From Schizochytrium sp. TIO01 (taxonomy: Eukaryota; Sar; Bigyra; Thraustochytrida; Thraustochytriidae), in NCBI GenBank assembly GCA_004764695.1, contig SMSO01000014.1, positions 3,795,148 to 3,859,147 of the forward strand: a stretch of DNA of 64,000 bases, read 5' to 3'. Shown here piece after piece: positions 49,234 through 58,545 of the stretch. Each line of letters starts with the position of its first letter. Within the stretch, counting starts at the first letter, position 1. Under the pieces are notes generated by a model, which did no database searches, was not told the origin of the DNA, and saw nothing but the letters and a program-made list of their open reading frames with translations. Both the position numbers and the translations under genes were made by a program.

Positions 49234-50307
49234 TTATGCCTCGGGATTCAGCTCAACTTCTTTGGCGGCTTGTGCGAGGAGTACGCCTAGACAAGAGCCA
49301 GTGGATGGGCAGTACTCGAACTTGTCGAACTTGAAGACATCCATCACCGTAGATACAAGCACAAGCTTAGACACAACCATTGACGGCTGCAACTCGCGAG
49401 TGTAGCCACGCTCTAGAAGAGCATTATCATCGAGACCAAGATGACTTTCTATAGCAGCATCAAGCTCCGCTTTGTGCACCATATGAGGGGGGCTGTGGCT
49501 CCCAACGGCGATACGAGCGATGTTAAAAGCACATGTGTCACCGCCAATTGTTACAACGCGAGACTCTGGCTTTGCAATTGGGCATGCCGTCTTGTCGAGC
49601 GGATCAAGAACATCCTCAATGAATTTACGAAGTCCCGCGACATTCTCTGCAGAGACCGGGTTAGGTGATACATCCGGTGCAAAATCGCGTCCTTGCATGC
49701 GCACCAATGCTGCAGTCACCGTCGAGGTGCCCATGGGTCCTTCAAATAGTTCTGAGCCTCCGCACCAGCTCAGTTGGAACGAACCACCGCCGCTATCCCA
49801 GCACACCAAGTCCTCAGCAGCCTTCTCCCCGGCAGTCATTCCAGTTACAGCACACGCCGTGTTCCAGCCAAGTGTGCCCTCTTCTGCCTGAGAAATGAGC
49901 CTCACATCGATCTCGTCCTCCTCACGAAGATTGTCCAGAAATTTAGGACCATCTTCTGCAAGCCTGAAAACTGCCGTACCTACGCCGCTGAGGCCTGGGG
50001 CACCAAGTTCAAGAGCTGCCGCGCGATAGGATTTGAGCGCTGTGCGGCACTGCTCAAGTGCCTCAGATCCAATGCGGCGCCCCTTCTTTTCGTCACTGCC
50101 GGCTTTGTTTGAGCTCTCAGCACCTCCCTCGCCATCGGAGCTACCAGACTCAAGTGCGTGCGCAAGAAGGACCTCAGTCTCACGTTGCAGCAGCACCTCA
50201 GCAACAGAGACGCCATGAGCGCCACTACGAAGACGCGCCACGACCAGCTTCGTAGACCCGCTGCCTACATCCACGGCAGCACGAACAGCACCCTGCAAAA
50301 CTGACAT
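49234..50307 (-). CDS. Ppx/GppA-type exopolyphosphatase-like phosphatase
   Basis: The 357-residue product has the actin/Hsp70/sugar kinase-type nucleotide fold of the Ppx/GppA family. Visible motifs: phosphate loop 1 AAVDVGSGSTKLVVA (about 10-24), GVGTAVFRLAEDG (about 107-119) where the family has 'xATxAxRxAxN', ISQAEEGTLGW with the catalytic-type Glu pair, phosphate loop 2 CWDSGGGSFQLSW, and VTIGGDTCAFNIA near the end. The family hydrolyses terminal phosphate from polyphosphate or pppGpp. The protein is close in length to the bacterial two-domain core and lacks the C-terminal HD-like half. Substrate in this organism is unknown; polyphosphate is the likelier one in a eukaryote. Confidence 0.85.
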   Translation of the reverse strand: MSVLQGAVRAAVDVGSGSTKLVVARLRSGAHGVSVAEVLLQRETEVLLAHALESGSSDGEGGAESSNKAGSDEKKGRRIGSEALEQCRTALKSYRAAALELGAPGLSGVGTAVFRLAEDGPKFLDNLREEDEIDVRLISQAEEGTLGWNTACAVTGMTAGEKAAEDLVCWDSGGGSFQLSWCGGSELFEGPMGTSTVTAALVRMQGRDFAPDVSPNPVSAENVAGLRKFIEDVLDPLDKTACPIAKPESRVVTIGGDTCAFNIARIAVGSHSPPHMVHKAELDAAIESHLGLDDNALLERGYTRELQPSMVVSKLVLVSTVMDVFKFDKFEYCPSTGSCLGVLLAQAAKEVELNPEA

Positions 50308-50971
50308 TATACTTGGCCGTTCGTGGCCTGTTTCTAGGAGACCTGGATATTATAGAATGAGGATTTGATTCTCTTCTTGATCGTGATCTTGATCTTCAAA
50401 TTGCAGTGCTTTTTGTTCCTCATTAGTAGCGCAACGAAAGAGTACCTCAAAAAGGGTTGCTCAACCTTTCCCTCTGACTCTTTCTTCTATAAAAGGCTAC
50501 GGAAGATGGAACACTACCTTTATAAATAGGTAGAATGATACAGATATAGATGCAGTAAGCTCTGAGTTCGTCGGTGGATTTCCAAGGCCGTCACTTTGGC
50601 ACCACATGATCTGATTGCAAATCATATTCATGATTTCTTAAAGAGTGCTTTAGCATTCTTTTTTTCATTCTTCAAAAAAAATAACAAAAAAACAAAAAAT
50701 TGTGCATTAGTAAAAAGAAGTGACGACATAGCTAATTAGGAGTTGTGAGATGGGACGAGCGCGATGATCATTTGACGCTGTTCGCAAATCGCCAGGGACT
50801 ACAGCTCTGGTATTCGGGTTCGGTGAAATTCCTTTAAAGAAAGGAAAGATTATGGAAATGAGCAAACAGAAGGTGTCCCACGAAGAGGATAGGAGGGAAA
50901 AAAAGCTGTAACAAAGATGGACAAATATGACGATGGATTTTGTGCGAGCTGGCTAGGAGGAGTCGAGATAT
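50308..50971. other. Intergenic region, no gene seen
   Basis: It lies between the Ppx/GppA start and the 3' end of the ADF-H gene, both on the minus strand. A consensus TATAAAAGG is on the plus strand at 50489-50497, but no gene follows it. An A-run is at 50675-50700. Confidence 0.45.
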
Positions 50972-52492
50972 TTACTCCTCAGGTTCCTCTTCCTCTTCAC
51001 CGACAACTTTAGGGGCCTCTACGTGGTCAACGTCAAAGTGCTTCGAAGCTGCAGCAATCATTTCGTCGTGGGTCTGGCCATCGATATTGTCATTGTATGG
51101 CATGAAGACCTTGCAAGCAGATCCAGTGAACATACCAGCAACGCCAGCGACACCAGAGTTAACATTGATGCCATGCCATCTCAAGAGGTAAAACTTTACG
51201 ATGGTTGACTGATCGAGCTGCTCCTCACTGCGGTAAATGCCGTACATGATCTTCTCCTCGTCAAAAGTGTCGAGAAGCTCTGGAAATCCACCACTGCCAG
51301 AGCCAAGGTAGGAAAGTTTGAGATCTTTACGACCACCAGCAAACTCGGTCACAGCCCAGTTGGTGGGCGTGTCATCATTGCGCACATCAGCAATGGCATC
51401 GAGGAGTTCCTCTTGGTTTGCGTACTGCAATTCCTGGGCACGTGCCTTTTCGACACCGCCCAAGAAAGTGCGCGCAAACAAAGAGCGGCGCTTTGTCTCC
51501 TTAGTGCGCTCCGTTACATGGGACATGGTTCCAGTTTTGCTGGCAATCTTTGCCATGGCAATCTCTTCGGTGAGCTCTTCAGGATCGGAGATGGCAAAAT
51601 CCTCAATGTAAGGTCTGAAGAGCGGGGCAATAGTACCCTTGTGTGTGGCAATAATGGCTTTTGCCATTGGGGGCACATTCTCAGGCGTGTGAATAACGAA
51701 GCAGAAACGTGTGGCGTTAGTCTTGTCGATCTGCTCCTGCAAGCGGAAAAGACCGTAAGAGACTTGGGTATCCACGCAGTGAGAAAGCATTTCGCTCACA
51801 TCGCCTTCGCCCTTGCTGTTGAATGCGAGGGTATCCTTGGACTCATATGTAGCCAGGCACCAACGGATGGGGGACTTGTCGTCGCGAACCTCTGCAATAG
51901 CAGCGGCAAGCTCCTCGTCAGACCCTTCAGCCCACTTGATGTTGGCACCCTTGACCAACTTGAAGTCGGCCTGAGTATCGGGCTTGAGCATATCACTCGT
52001 CTTGTGCCAGCCGATCTTGTTTCCACCGCGAATGAATGTAGCGGACTTGCGCTGCGTAACGCGATCTGCGGTCTGTGTAATCTTCTTGAGGATCTCATCA
52101 ACAATCTCTTCGGAGAGCTCGTCCTCCTCGTTGATCTCCATATCAGTATGGTAGCTAGAGAAGAGGCGCTTGATCTGGCCATCGTAGCTGCCAATCTTCA
52201 TTTTACGACGGAGAGGAATCACTTCAGGACGCCACATAATGTAAATGAATTTAATGGTCTCAGTACGTACTTGGCCAAGCTGCTCCCAAGAGAATTTCTT
52301 ACGAAGAAGAGCATAGGCCACATCATTGTCCGGCAAAACTGCCTTGATGCCAGCGATGCCGTCAGAGCCACAGTCAATAACCTTGAGGCTATCATCAGCG
52401 TCGAATCCAGCAACAACAAAATCTTCGGGGGTGGCATCGTTACGCACAGTCGCGAGAGCCTCGATGAGCTCGTCAGGAATGATGAGAGACAT
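50972..52492 (-). CDS. Triple ADF-H (coactosin-like) actin-binding protein
   Basis: The 506-residue product holds three ADF-homology domains in tandem, each beginning with 'L..AIA.VR.D.TP..W/F': about 1-150 (ELIEALATVRNDATPEDFVV), about 195-340 (ELAAAIAEVRDDKSPIRWCL) and about 360-490 (ELLDAIADVRNDDTPTNWAV). Each continues with Y-x-L-(F/L)-R and a β-strand of the form 'FxxxxWxPExVP', for example KFIYIMWRPEVIPLRRKMKI. The wording is closest to coactosin, a filament-binding ADF-H protein. Known: ADF-H proteins bind G- or F-actin and regulate turnover, and twinfilin has two such domains. Three in one chain with no other domain is unusual. The acidic tail (VVGEEEEEPEE) and high codon bias suggest an abundant cytosolic protein. 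Confidence 0.88.
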   Translation of the reverse strand: MSLIIPDELIEALATVRNDATPEDFVVAGFDADDSLKVIDCGSDGIAGIKAVLPDNDVAYALLRKKFSWEQLGQVRTETIKFIYIMWRPEVIPLRRKMKIGSYDGQIKRLFSSYHTDMEINEEDELSEEIVDEILKKITQTADRVTQRKSATFIRGGNKIGWHKTSDMLKPDTQADFKLVKGANIKWAEGSDEELAAAIAEVRDDKSPIRWCLATYESKDTLAFNSKGEGDVSEMLSHCVDTQVSYGLFRLQEQIDKTNATRFCFVIHTPENVPPMAKAIIATHKGTIAPLFRPYIEDFAISDPEELTEEIAMAKIASKTGTMSHVTERTKETKRRSLFARTFLGGVEKARAQELQYANQEELLDAIADVRNDDTPTNWAVTEFAGGRKDLKLSYLGSGSGGFPELLDTFDEEKIMYGIYRSEEQLDQSTIVKFYLLRWHGINVNSGVAGVAGMFTGSACKVFMPYNDNIDGQTHDEMIAAASKHFDVDHVEAPKVVGEEEEEPEE

Positions 52493-53628
52493 CTTTCTTG
52501 GTAAAGAGTGAGCAAAGTCTCAAAGCAGAGTCGCGGAGATGCACGCTTTGGCAGACAAACAAGCAAGCACCTGCGGCGCGAGTTTGTTCAGGTATTGCTG
52601 GCGCTGAGTGCCGGGTGTGCGCAGCACGTGCGAGCTGCGCAATGTTCTGTGGCAGCAAGCTTACACAAGCCCAGCCCGCCGCAGTTGTACAAACAGGCTT
52701 CGAGTTTTGCTGCAATCTACTTCTGCCGCAATGCTTCGTGTGTATGCAACAGTTGTGCAGCCAATCGACGGACGATTGAACTCTGCCAACGCAAAGTCAG
52801 CACCTGCAGAATCAACTCGAGTCGTCCAACTCGCCTATAGCTAAATCATATCGTCATATATTCATTTCTTCTAGTAGGTAGAAAGGAATCAGCCATCAAA
52901 AAGAAAGAGAGAAAAAAATACTCTTTAGGAAAACAAACTCGAGAGCACACGTGCGCACACCCTTAATAATACCTGTATTAACTCCTGTAAAGCAAAGAAG
53001 GCCCCGTGTGCACGTCGACCTCTACCTTATAGAACAGAGAGGAACATTACTCTAGTGGAGCCCATATAATAAAAATGGTAGCAGTGGCGGATGTGGATTT
53101 CTTGCTTTTTTGCTTTAAAAAGTTTTAAAATGTTTCCTTTCTCTCTTTCTTCCTCTGATCTTTTGATGATTCTTTATTTTATTAGTAGAGGGGTGAAAGC
53201 GATGAGTGAAAAAGTCCATTTTGGCCAAGATGCTGAGCAGAAGAAGAGTCCACCCGAGAGGTGCGACGAAACACAATGGAGGCAAGAGCATAGGAGAGCC
53301 GGCCGCAAGCCACCTATGGAGAGTCTTTGGAAGACAGCCTGAGCGAATGTGGCTTCTGTGGATTGGATGACTGGCTACTTACTACCAAGTAATTCTTTTT
53401 GCGATCGTTGATTTTTAGCATTTTCTTTCAGAGAACAACGTTAAAAAAGAAAATTGACACAAACGTGGTCTTCGTTCGCCCACCAACAACAAACCCTCTA
53501 GATTCTGGATAAAGGCAAATGTTTTCATGTGAATCATGCGGGTCAGCTTCATCCAATTCTAACCTCGCTTGACGTGCGTGGTTTCTCAAAGTTTGCCAAC
53601 GTTGGTGTCGCGACATATCGCAAAAACT

Positions 53629-53660
53629 TAAAACAAAACAAAACAAAACAAAAACAAAAT
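53629..53660. repeat. AAAAC microsatellite
   Basis: Tandem AAAAC units, five or so, with one longer A-run. Confidence 0.85.
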
Positions 53661-54090
53661 TGCATTCACGTGCCAAGAGTGTGCGCTAAGCGGATCTTGA
53701 CAACTCCGATGACGACGACACTCTCACGAGTTTATCATTTGCAAATTGGGCATGCAGAAGATCAGGGCCCTTAGTACTCGATCGTTCAGAGCAATCCAGA
53801 AACTTCTCTGGTAAGGTTGATTTTACAGGGCGGTAGAAGGGAAGGGTTTGCACGGCAAAAGAGGGATAGCAAAGTAGCCACCTCGAGCTCAGGCGAGAGA
53901 GGGATTGTTGGACACCCATCCACGCTAAGGTAAACACCAAAACACACCCTGCATATATATCTCGAACGATAGGAGTGATCACGATGAGAAGCTAGATGAT
54001 ATTGATGGCTTCGGCGTTAGTCAGGGAAACAAGGAGGACTCCAGAACATGACAACTATCGAAGCCAACTTGCATTCATGATACATTTCAG

Positions 54091-54115
54091 CAGGTAGTAG
54101 GTACACCTACACCTG
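54091..54115. promoter_or_regulatory. Near-palindrome CAGGTAGTAGGTACACCTACACCTG
   Basis: Arms CAGGT-GTAGGT and ACCTAC-ACCTG pair around a central GTAC. It has the same GTAGGT/ACCTAC arms as the element at 37370-37388. No neighbouring start codon explains it. Function unknown. Confidence 0.35.
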
Positions 54116-55001
54116 CATAATACACACGCATAAAGTTTCTGATGAGCGGCAAGGGCCGATGAATAATACTTGGTAGTAAAGTAAAAATTACTTTTTAAGA
54201 GGGGGTGGGTACCTAGATAGTAAGTATTTCGTATTAGTTTTTCCGTAAGTCTACAAAACTCATAACGTAGGGACGAAGTATAGCCTGCGTTGCAGAATTT
54301 TTGGCGATCGTTCAAACACGTTGCGTTTTTCTGCTTGAAGGAAGGAGGCCAAGGACAGCCAAAGCAGATAATACAACTCCAGGCTTGGTAAGTCTGCAAA
54401 AAGTTTTGGTTAAATCGAGTGACGTGAGTGAACGGGGCATGCGGCTTACAAGTTATTAGGCTATAGAAGAACAAAGTTGAGGAGCATCTTAAATTGGTTT
54501 CGAGCTTGCAGTTTTCTAGGTAGATGTCTGCAAAGCTAGGATTGATTTGAGAAGTTGGTTGGAAATTCACGCCTAAGTTCAACGGCAAGGAAAGATGATT
54601 TTGAATTAGATCATACATTGCAAAGGGTTTGCAGCAAGTTCATTTGTCTCGGGATCTGGGCTTGGGGTCTTACACATCGCATGGTCTCAAATGAAGCCGA
54701 GCTGCATTATGCAACCGATGCTCGGTTGTCCTCTTGAGACCAATATACATGTAGAGAGAATTCTCATACTTCTACAAGAATAAATTCTAGAACGGGAAAC
54801 AAGAATCTTAACCAATATTTATATTCAATTGTCATTCTTTCTGCGCAACATTAGCATCGCTAAACTACACTAACTACATTGATTTCGATTCAAGCTTCCT
54901 GACTGTAAGCTAACACATGTTTTTTAGCTAACACATGTTTTTTTTTTTAAGTAAGTGGAGAGTCGAGGATAGTACATCTTCAAATGCTCTATACAAACAG
55001 T

Positions 55002-57596
55002 CTATCGCAGGGCTTGCTGATTTGCATGGTGTTTTTGAATGCGGGCTTGCTTATCTTGCTCAAATTTCTGTAGGGCACGTAACCAGTGTTCAGGGGAGAG
55101 GCGCTGGAACTTTGGATTTGTTAACATGCCCCACAGTGGTTGAAACCGCACTGCAGGAACATTTGATGACATACATACATTGCGAAGGTTAGTATCACCC
55201 GAAAGAACAAGGGTACGAAGTCCAGCGGCATGTCGAATCCGAGCACATTCGAAAACGCGCATATCATTTTGTGCATTGAAAGGTTTCACATGCTTGTGCA
55301 TTTCAGCAAACGGAGCGTCCTCAGACACTGACTGCATGACAATAAAGCGAGACCCTGCAGAAACTTGACTGTTGAGGTACCGAATTGAGGCAGTGGCATT
55401 GGCAAGCTTTGCAGGGTTTTTCACGTGATGTTTTTGCCAATCGAGTTCGTGCACTGTTGCAAAAGGAATAATCATAACGATACTATCGCCATGCGTATGC
55501 TCCAAAGTATGAAATAATTCAAACCGATCTGAGGCGCAGTGGTGTAAGACATTAGTGTCCACAATAAGATGCCACTTATTGCGTAAGATCGGGTCGGCAA
55601 AGTCTTTGGCAGATGCCAACTCACGGGGGATTGACCGTGTCTCTGGTGCCTGGAATTCTTGCAGCCAACGATGCTTCTGGAATTGCACAAGTTGCATTAA
55701 ATCGGGCACTGATGGCTGTGGCGCAAATAAAAATGGGCTCAAATCCGCAGTGCGATACCGTACCCAAGCGCTGAGCTCGCCAGTGAGTTGGTCCGATCGT
55801 TCGTAAAACATGTTACGGATGGCGTGTATGGCATGTAGCACAGCAGAGAGAGCTACATCTTGGTTCCCAGAGTATGGTTCGTATGGTCGAACAGGCCATA
55901 CTTTGGCAAGTCCGCTACGGCCAAACCAACGCGTGCTGTTATCAACAGCCATACTCAATTTTTGCTCACAAGGGAACTTCTCCAATACAGCATCGATAGA
56001 ACGTTCTGGATCAGTAGAATGGGAATAAATGCGAGTTTGCAAGCTGTCCGTGCCACCTGTATCAACAAGCAATTCGCCATCAGGATCAAGCAGCCGCCAA
56101 AGCTCTAACGCTTCACGACGAGAGCGGGCTTGTTTGCATGCGCCAAACACGCGGAACAAGGGAAACGTTTTGGTAGGCCCCTGCTGTGGATCAGCAGGCT
56201 GGGCAGCGTTCGCATTTAAGATGTACCGACGAAGGTCCGGCCATCCAGGTCGAATATGTACAAGAATACTTCGAACATGTGTTCCTTTGGGTCCACAGGC
56301 GATCTTTGTCAGAACTAGCTCACCATCTGCTGATGACAATCTTACAACCGGGTGTTGCTGATCAAAGTCTGTGCCTTCTGGTGCTTTCGGAGAATTAGAT
56401 TCAGGTGTAACTTCGGGAACGAGAAGGTCTTCCTGAGTGACAAGATCATCTAACCAAGTCCCTTCCATTTGTGCCACGATCTGCGTTCCACCGGCAAGAG
56501 ACACACGCTCGTTTTGGTCGAATTCTTGCAGCATGGCAAATTCAGTTTCCCGAGGCGGCCTTGTATGCACAAGATCAAACACACAAGCAAGCGTATGCTC
56601 AATGCCGCATACCAGGCCTAGCTGGGCTCGAGATAAAATTCCTGGAACACGCACTACCATTTCTGATGCAATCTTCGACTCTTCTGCTTCCTCCTTTTGT
56701 ACTTTGGATGGTCCTTCTTGTTGTGCAGGGCCCTCCTCACTTTTTATCTGCTCGACTGTACTTGTAGTACCTGAACACTGCCCTACCGAACCGACTGGAA
56801 TTGCATAAACGAGAAATTCTCGTGCCGCAGGGTTCTTAGTGTTCTCAGAGGGTTCCTTTTTAATAGCCTCTTCCTTGGAATCACTCGAAGATGGTTCCTT
56901 GTTGATCTCTAAGACCTCTTGCTTTACAAACGATGATGAATCCTGAGATGTCTCGGATGACACTGTTTCAGTTGACGGATCAACCGGAGGGGTTGCAGTT
57001 GCAGACCCTTCTTTGCGTGTGGGAGCAGGCACCAAGCAAAGCTCAAAGTCATCTGAGTGAAGGTCAGGACCACATTTGACAATGACAACACCGTTAGAGC
57101 TTGCAGCTTCTTCATAAATGCGAGCTAGTTCTGACCCTGTTTCCACCTCTAGCCACATTATTGCTCGTGCACCTGCATGAATATGGACTTGCGTCCACAA
57201 TGGCAGCCCAGGGTCTGCACCAGGTCGAATAAAGCCACATAACTGAAGATAGGGCGCATCTAGCAAAGGAGTAATCTTCAGAGCTCCATAGACTGCATCA
57301 TATGTGGTAATGGCTTGAGGTAAGGCTGTTTCAGAACCAAAGCGAAATCCTTTGACGATCTCCTGGGGGACTTCATGGCACCCGTCTGAAAGGACACCCG
57401 GCCCAAACCCGACCATGACGTTAAAAGGTCCTCCTCTGGTCAAAAGAGGCACTGGCACCTTTGCTTCTTCTTCGGATTCCTGTTTGAGCCGTTTGGCAGG
57501 GGGGGCATCAACATCTGTTGTAGCATCTTCATGCTCCGCAGATGCATCCATGGGCTCGCTTTTCACCTTGGCGGCGGCTGCATTGCGCTTCACCAT
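55002..57596 (-). CDS. PIN-domain endoribonuclease, SWT1-like
   Basis: The 864-residue product has a Lys-rich, nuclear-signal-like start (MVKRNAAAAKVKSEP...AKRLKQE), a long N-terminal and middle region with acidic disordered segments (about 210-310), and a C-terminal PIN domain at about 670-830. The four acidic positions of a PIN nuclease are visible: WHLIVDTNVLHHC, IIPFATVHELDWQKH, NDMRVFECAR and LVLSGDTNLRNVCMSS. The wording 'IPxxxxxELD.xK' and 'SxDxNLRNxxxxxxxPA' is closest to SWT1/C1orf26, a nuclear endoribonuclease that clears faulty mRNPs near pores. Known: PIN nucleases use these acids to hold divalent metals. The large N-terminal part is unrecognised. A conserved-looking domain at about 60-200 (FGPGVLSDGCHEVPQEIVKG) may be a separate fold. 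Confidence 0.78.
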   Translation of the reverse strand: MVKRNAAAAKVKSEPMDASAEHEDATTDVDAPPAKRLKQESEEEAKVPVPLLTRGGPFNVMVGFGPGVLSDGCHEVPQEIVKGFRFGSETALPQAITTYDAVYGALKITPLLDAPYLQLCGFIRPGADPGLPLWTQVHIHAGARAIMWLEVETGSELARIYEEAASSNGVVIVKCGPDLHSDDFELCLVPAPTRKEGSATATPPVDPSTETVSSETSQDSSSFVKQEVLEINKEPSSSDSKEEAIKKEPSENTKNPAAREFLVYAIPVGSVGQCSGTTSTVEQIKSEEGPAQQEGPSKVQKEEAEESKIASEMVVRVPGILSRAQLGLVCGIEHTLACVFDLVHTRPPRETEFAMLQEFDQNERVSLAGGTQIVAQMEGTWLDDLVTQEDLLVPEVTPESNSPKAPEGTDFDQQHPVVRLSSADGELVLTKIACGPKGTHVRSILVHIRPGWPDLRRYILNANAAQPADPQQGPTKTFPLFRVFGACKQARSRREALELWRLLDPDGELLVDTGGTDSLQTRIYSHSTDPERSIDAVLEKFPCEQKLSMAVDNSTRWFGRSGLAKVWPVRPYEPYSGNQDVALSAVLHAIHAIRNMFYERSDQLTGELSAWVRYRTADLSPFLFAPQPSVPDLMQLVQFQKHRWLQEFQAPETRSIPRELASAKDFADPILRNKWHLIVDTNVLHHCASDRFELFHTLEHTHGDSIVMIIPFATVHELDWQKHHVKNPAKLANATASIRYLNSQVSAGSRFIVMQSVSEDAPFAEMHKHVKPFNAQNDMRVFECARIRHAAGLRTLVLSGDTNLRNVCMSSNVPAVRFQPLWGMLTNPKFQRLSPEHWLRALQKFEQDKQARIQKHHANQQALR

Positions 57597-58545
57597 CCGT
57601 TCTATGCTCCAGGATTTGAAAACTCAATATGCGCTCAAACGTGCTGGATGGTTTAAGCTGTCAAAGTAACCAAACTTCTTTCTCTCCAACTAAATACAAA
57701 ACAAAAACCCGTGTTCGTTAGTTGTCTGTGAACTAAATGAACTAAATAAACGAGTTTTTGGCTTCTTTATCGTACTCTAGGAGCGTTCCAGAGTACGCCG
57801 AAATACTAGCTGCCTATTTGAGCTGCTCACTTGTCGGTGAGACCAGAGATCCAACTAGATTCTATATGAAAAGCAAAAGGTGGTGACTGTAGTATCCAAG
57901 CTCTGGGTCAAACTCACCAACTCTTCTTTTGGAAATCCTTCGAAGACGCCTCCTTCTTGTGCTGATCTACTGGTATCCACTAGTGACCAGTGCTTTAGGT
58001 CCTCGTGCTGCGACTCCTCGCCATAAAAGCGATTTGCAGCAAGTCTCCACCGAGCTGGCCTTCAAAAACATAGATGGATATTAAATATATACCTGCTACT
58101 TTTCAGACACGGACCTGAGCTGTATATACTCCTACTATTTCCTGTAATAGGGAGTGTCTTTAAAGTCGAGATGTCTGAAATTCCATTATATGAACCTAAT
58201 TTATGTTCAGGAAACCAGATGATTTAACCATAAAACAGGACTTTCAAAGGAAAGATGAAGTTTTCTCTTTGAGACTGATTTGAATTTTCGAGCGCAGAAC
58301 CGGATCTTGGAGACGTCTCCGGCCCTTGCGGTGGGCTTTGCGTGGAAATCCTGCCCCCTTGAGAACCACCCTTGAACGTTCGCGTCAAGCCTGGCACCGT
58401 CCACGCGAGATTTACTGGGATAGTATCGGATTTCTTCCCGTTGGCGGCCCTGAGGCGGTTTGAAGTCCTAAAGAGGCACGGAACAAGCATCAGTATACAC
58501 TCAGGGCAAAACTTTCATTTGGCCCAGACCTTACGGAAAGCAGAG
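57597..58545. other. Divergent intergenic region, about 950 bases
   Basis: It separates the leftward PIN-domain gene from the rightward RCC1-BTB gene. The RCC1-BTB frame is open back to about 58372 without an ATG, so a 5' exon or longer leader could be hidden here. Nothing else is recognised. Confidence 0.45.

Larger units (their letters stand above)
52493..55001. other. Long intergenic region, 2.5 kb, no supported gene
   Basis: It is upstream of the ADF-H gene and downstream of the PIN-domain gene, both on the minus strand. The first 350 bases upstream of the ADF-H start are GC-richer and probably promoter and leader. A 187-codon minus frame (54618-54055) has no domain. It also holds an AAAAC microsatellite and a near-palindrome. 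Confidence 0.45.

Noticed and set aside
50489-50497. Consensus TATAAAAGG on the plus strand
   Set aside because: No plus-strand gene follows it; genes on both sides are on the minus strand. Probably chance.
51413-52504. 363-codon frame on the plus strand
   Set aside because: Antisense to the triple ADF-H gene, which has clear domains and biased codons.
54055-54618. 187-codon minus-strand frame
   Set aside because: Cys/Tyr/Phe-rich random-looking product with no domain, in AT-rich intergenic DNA.
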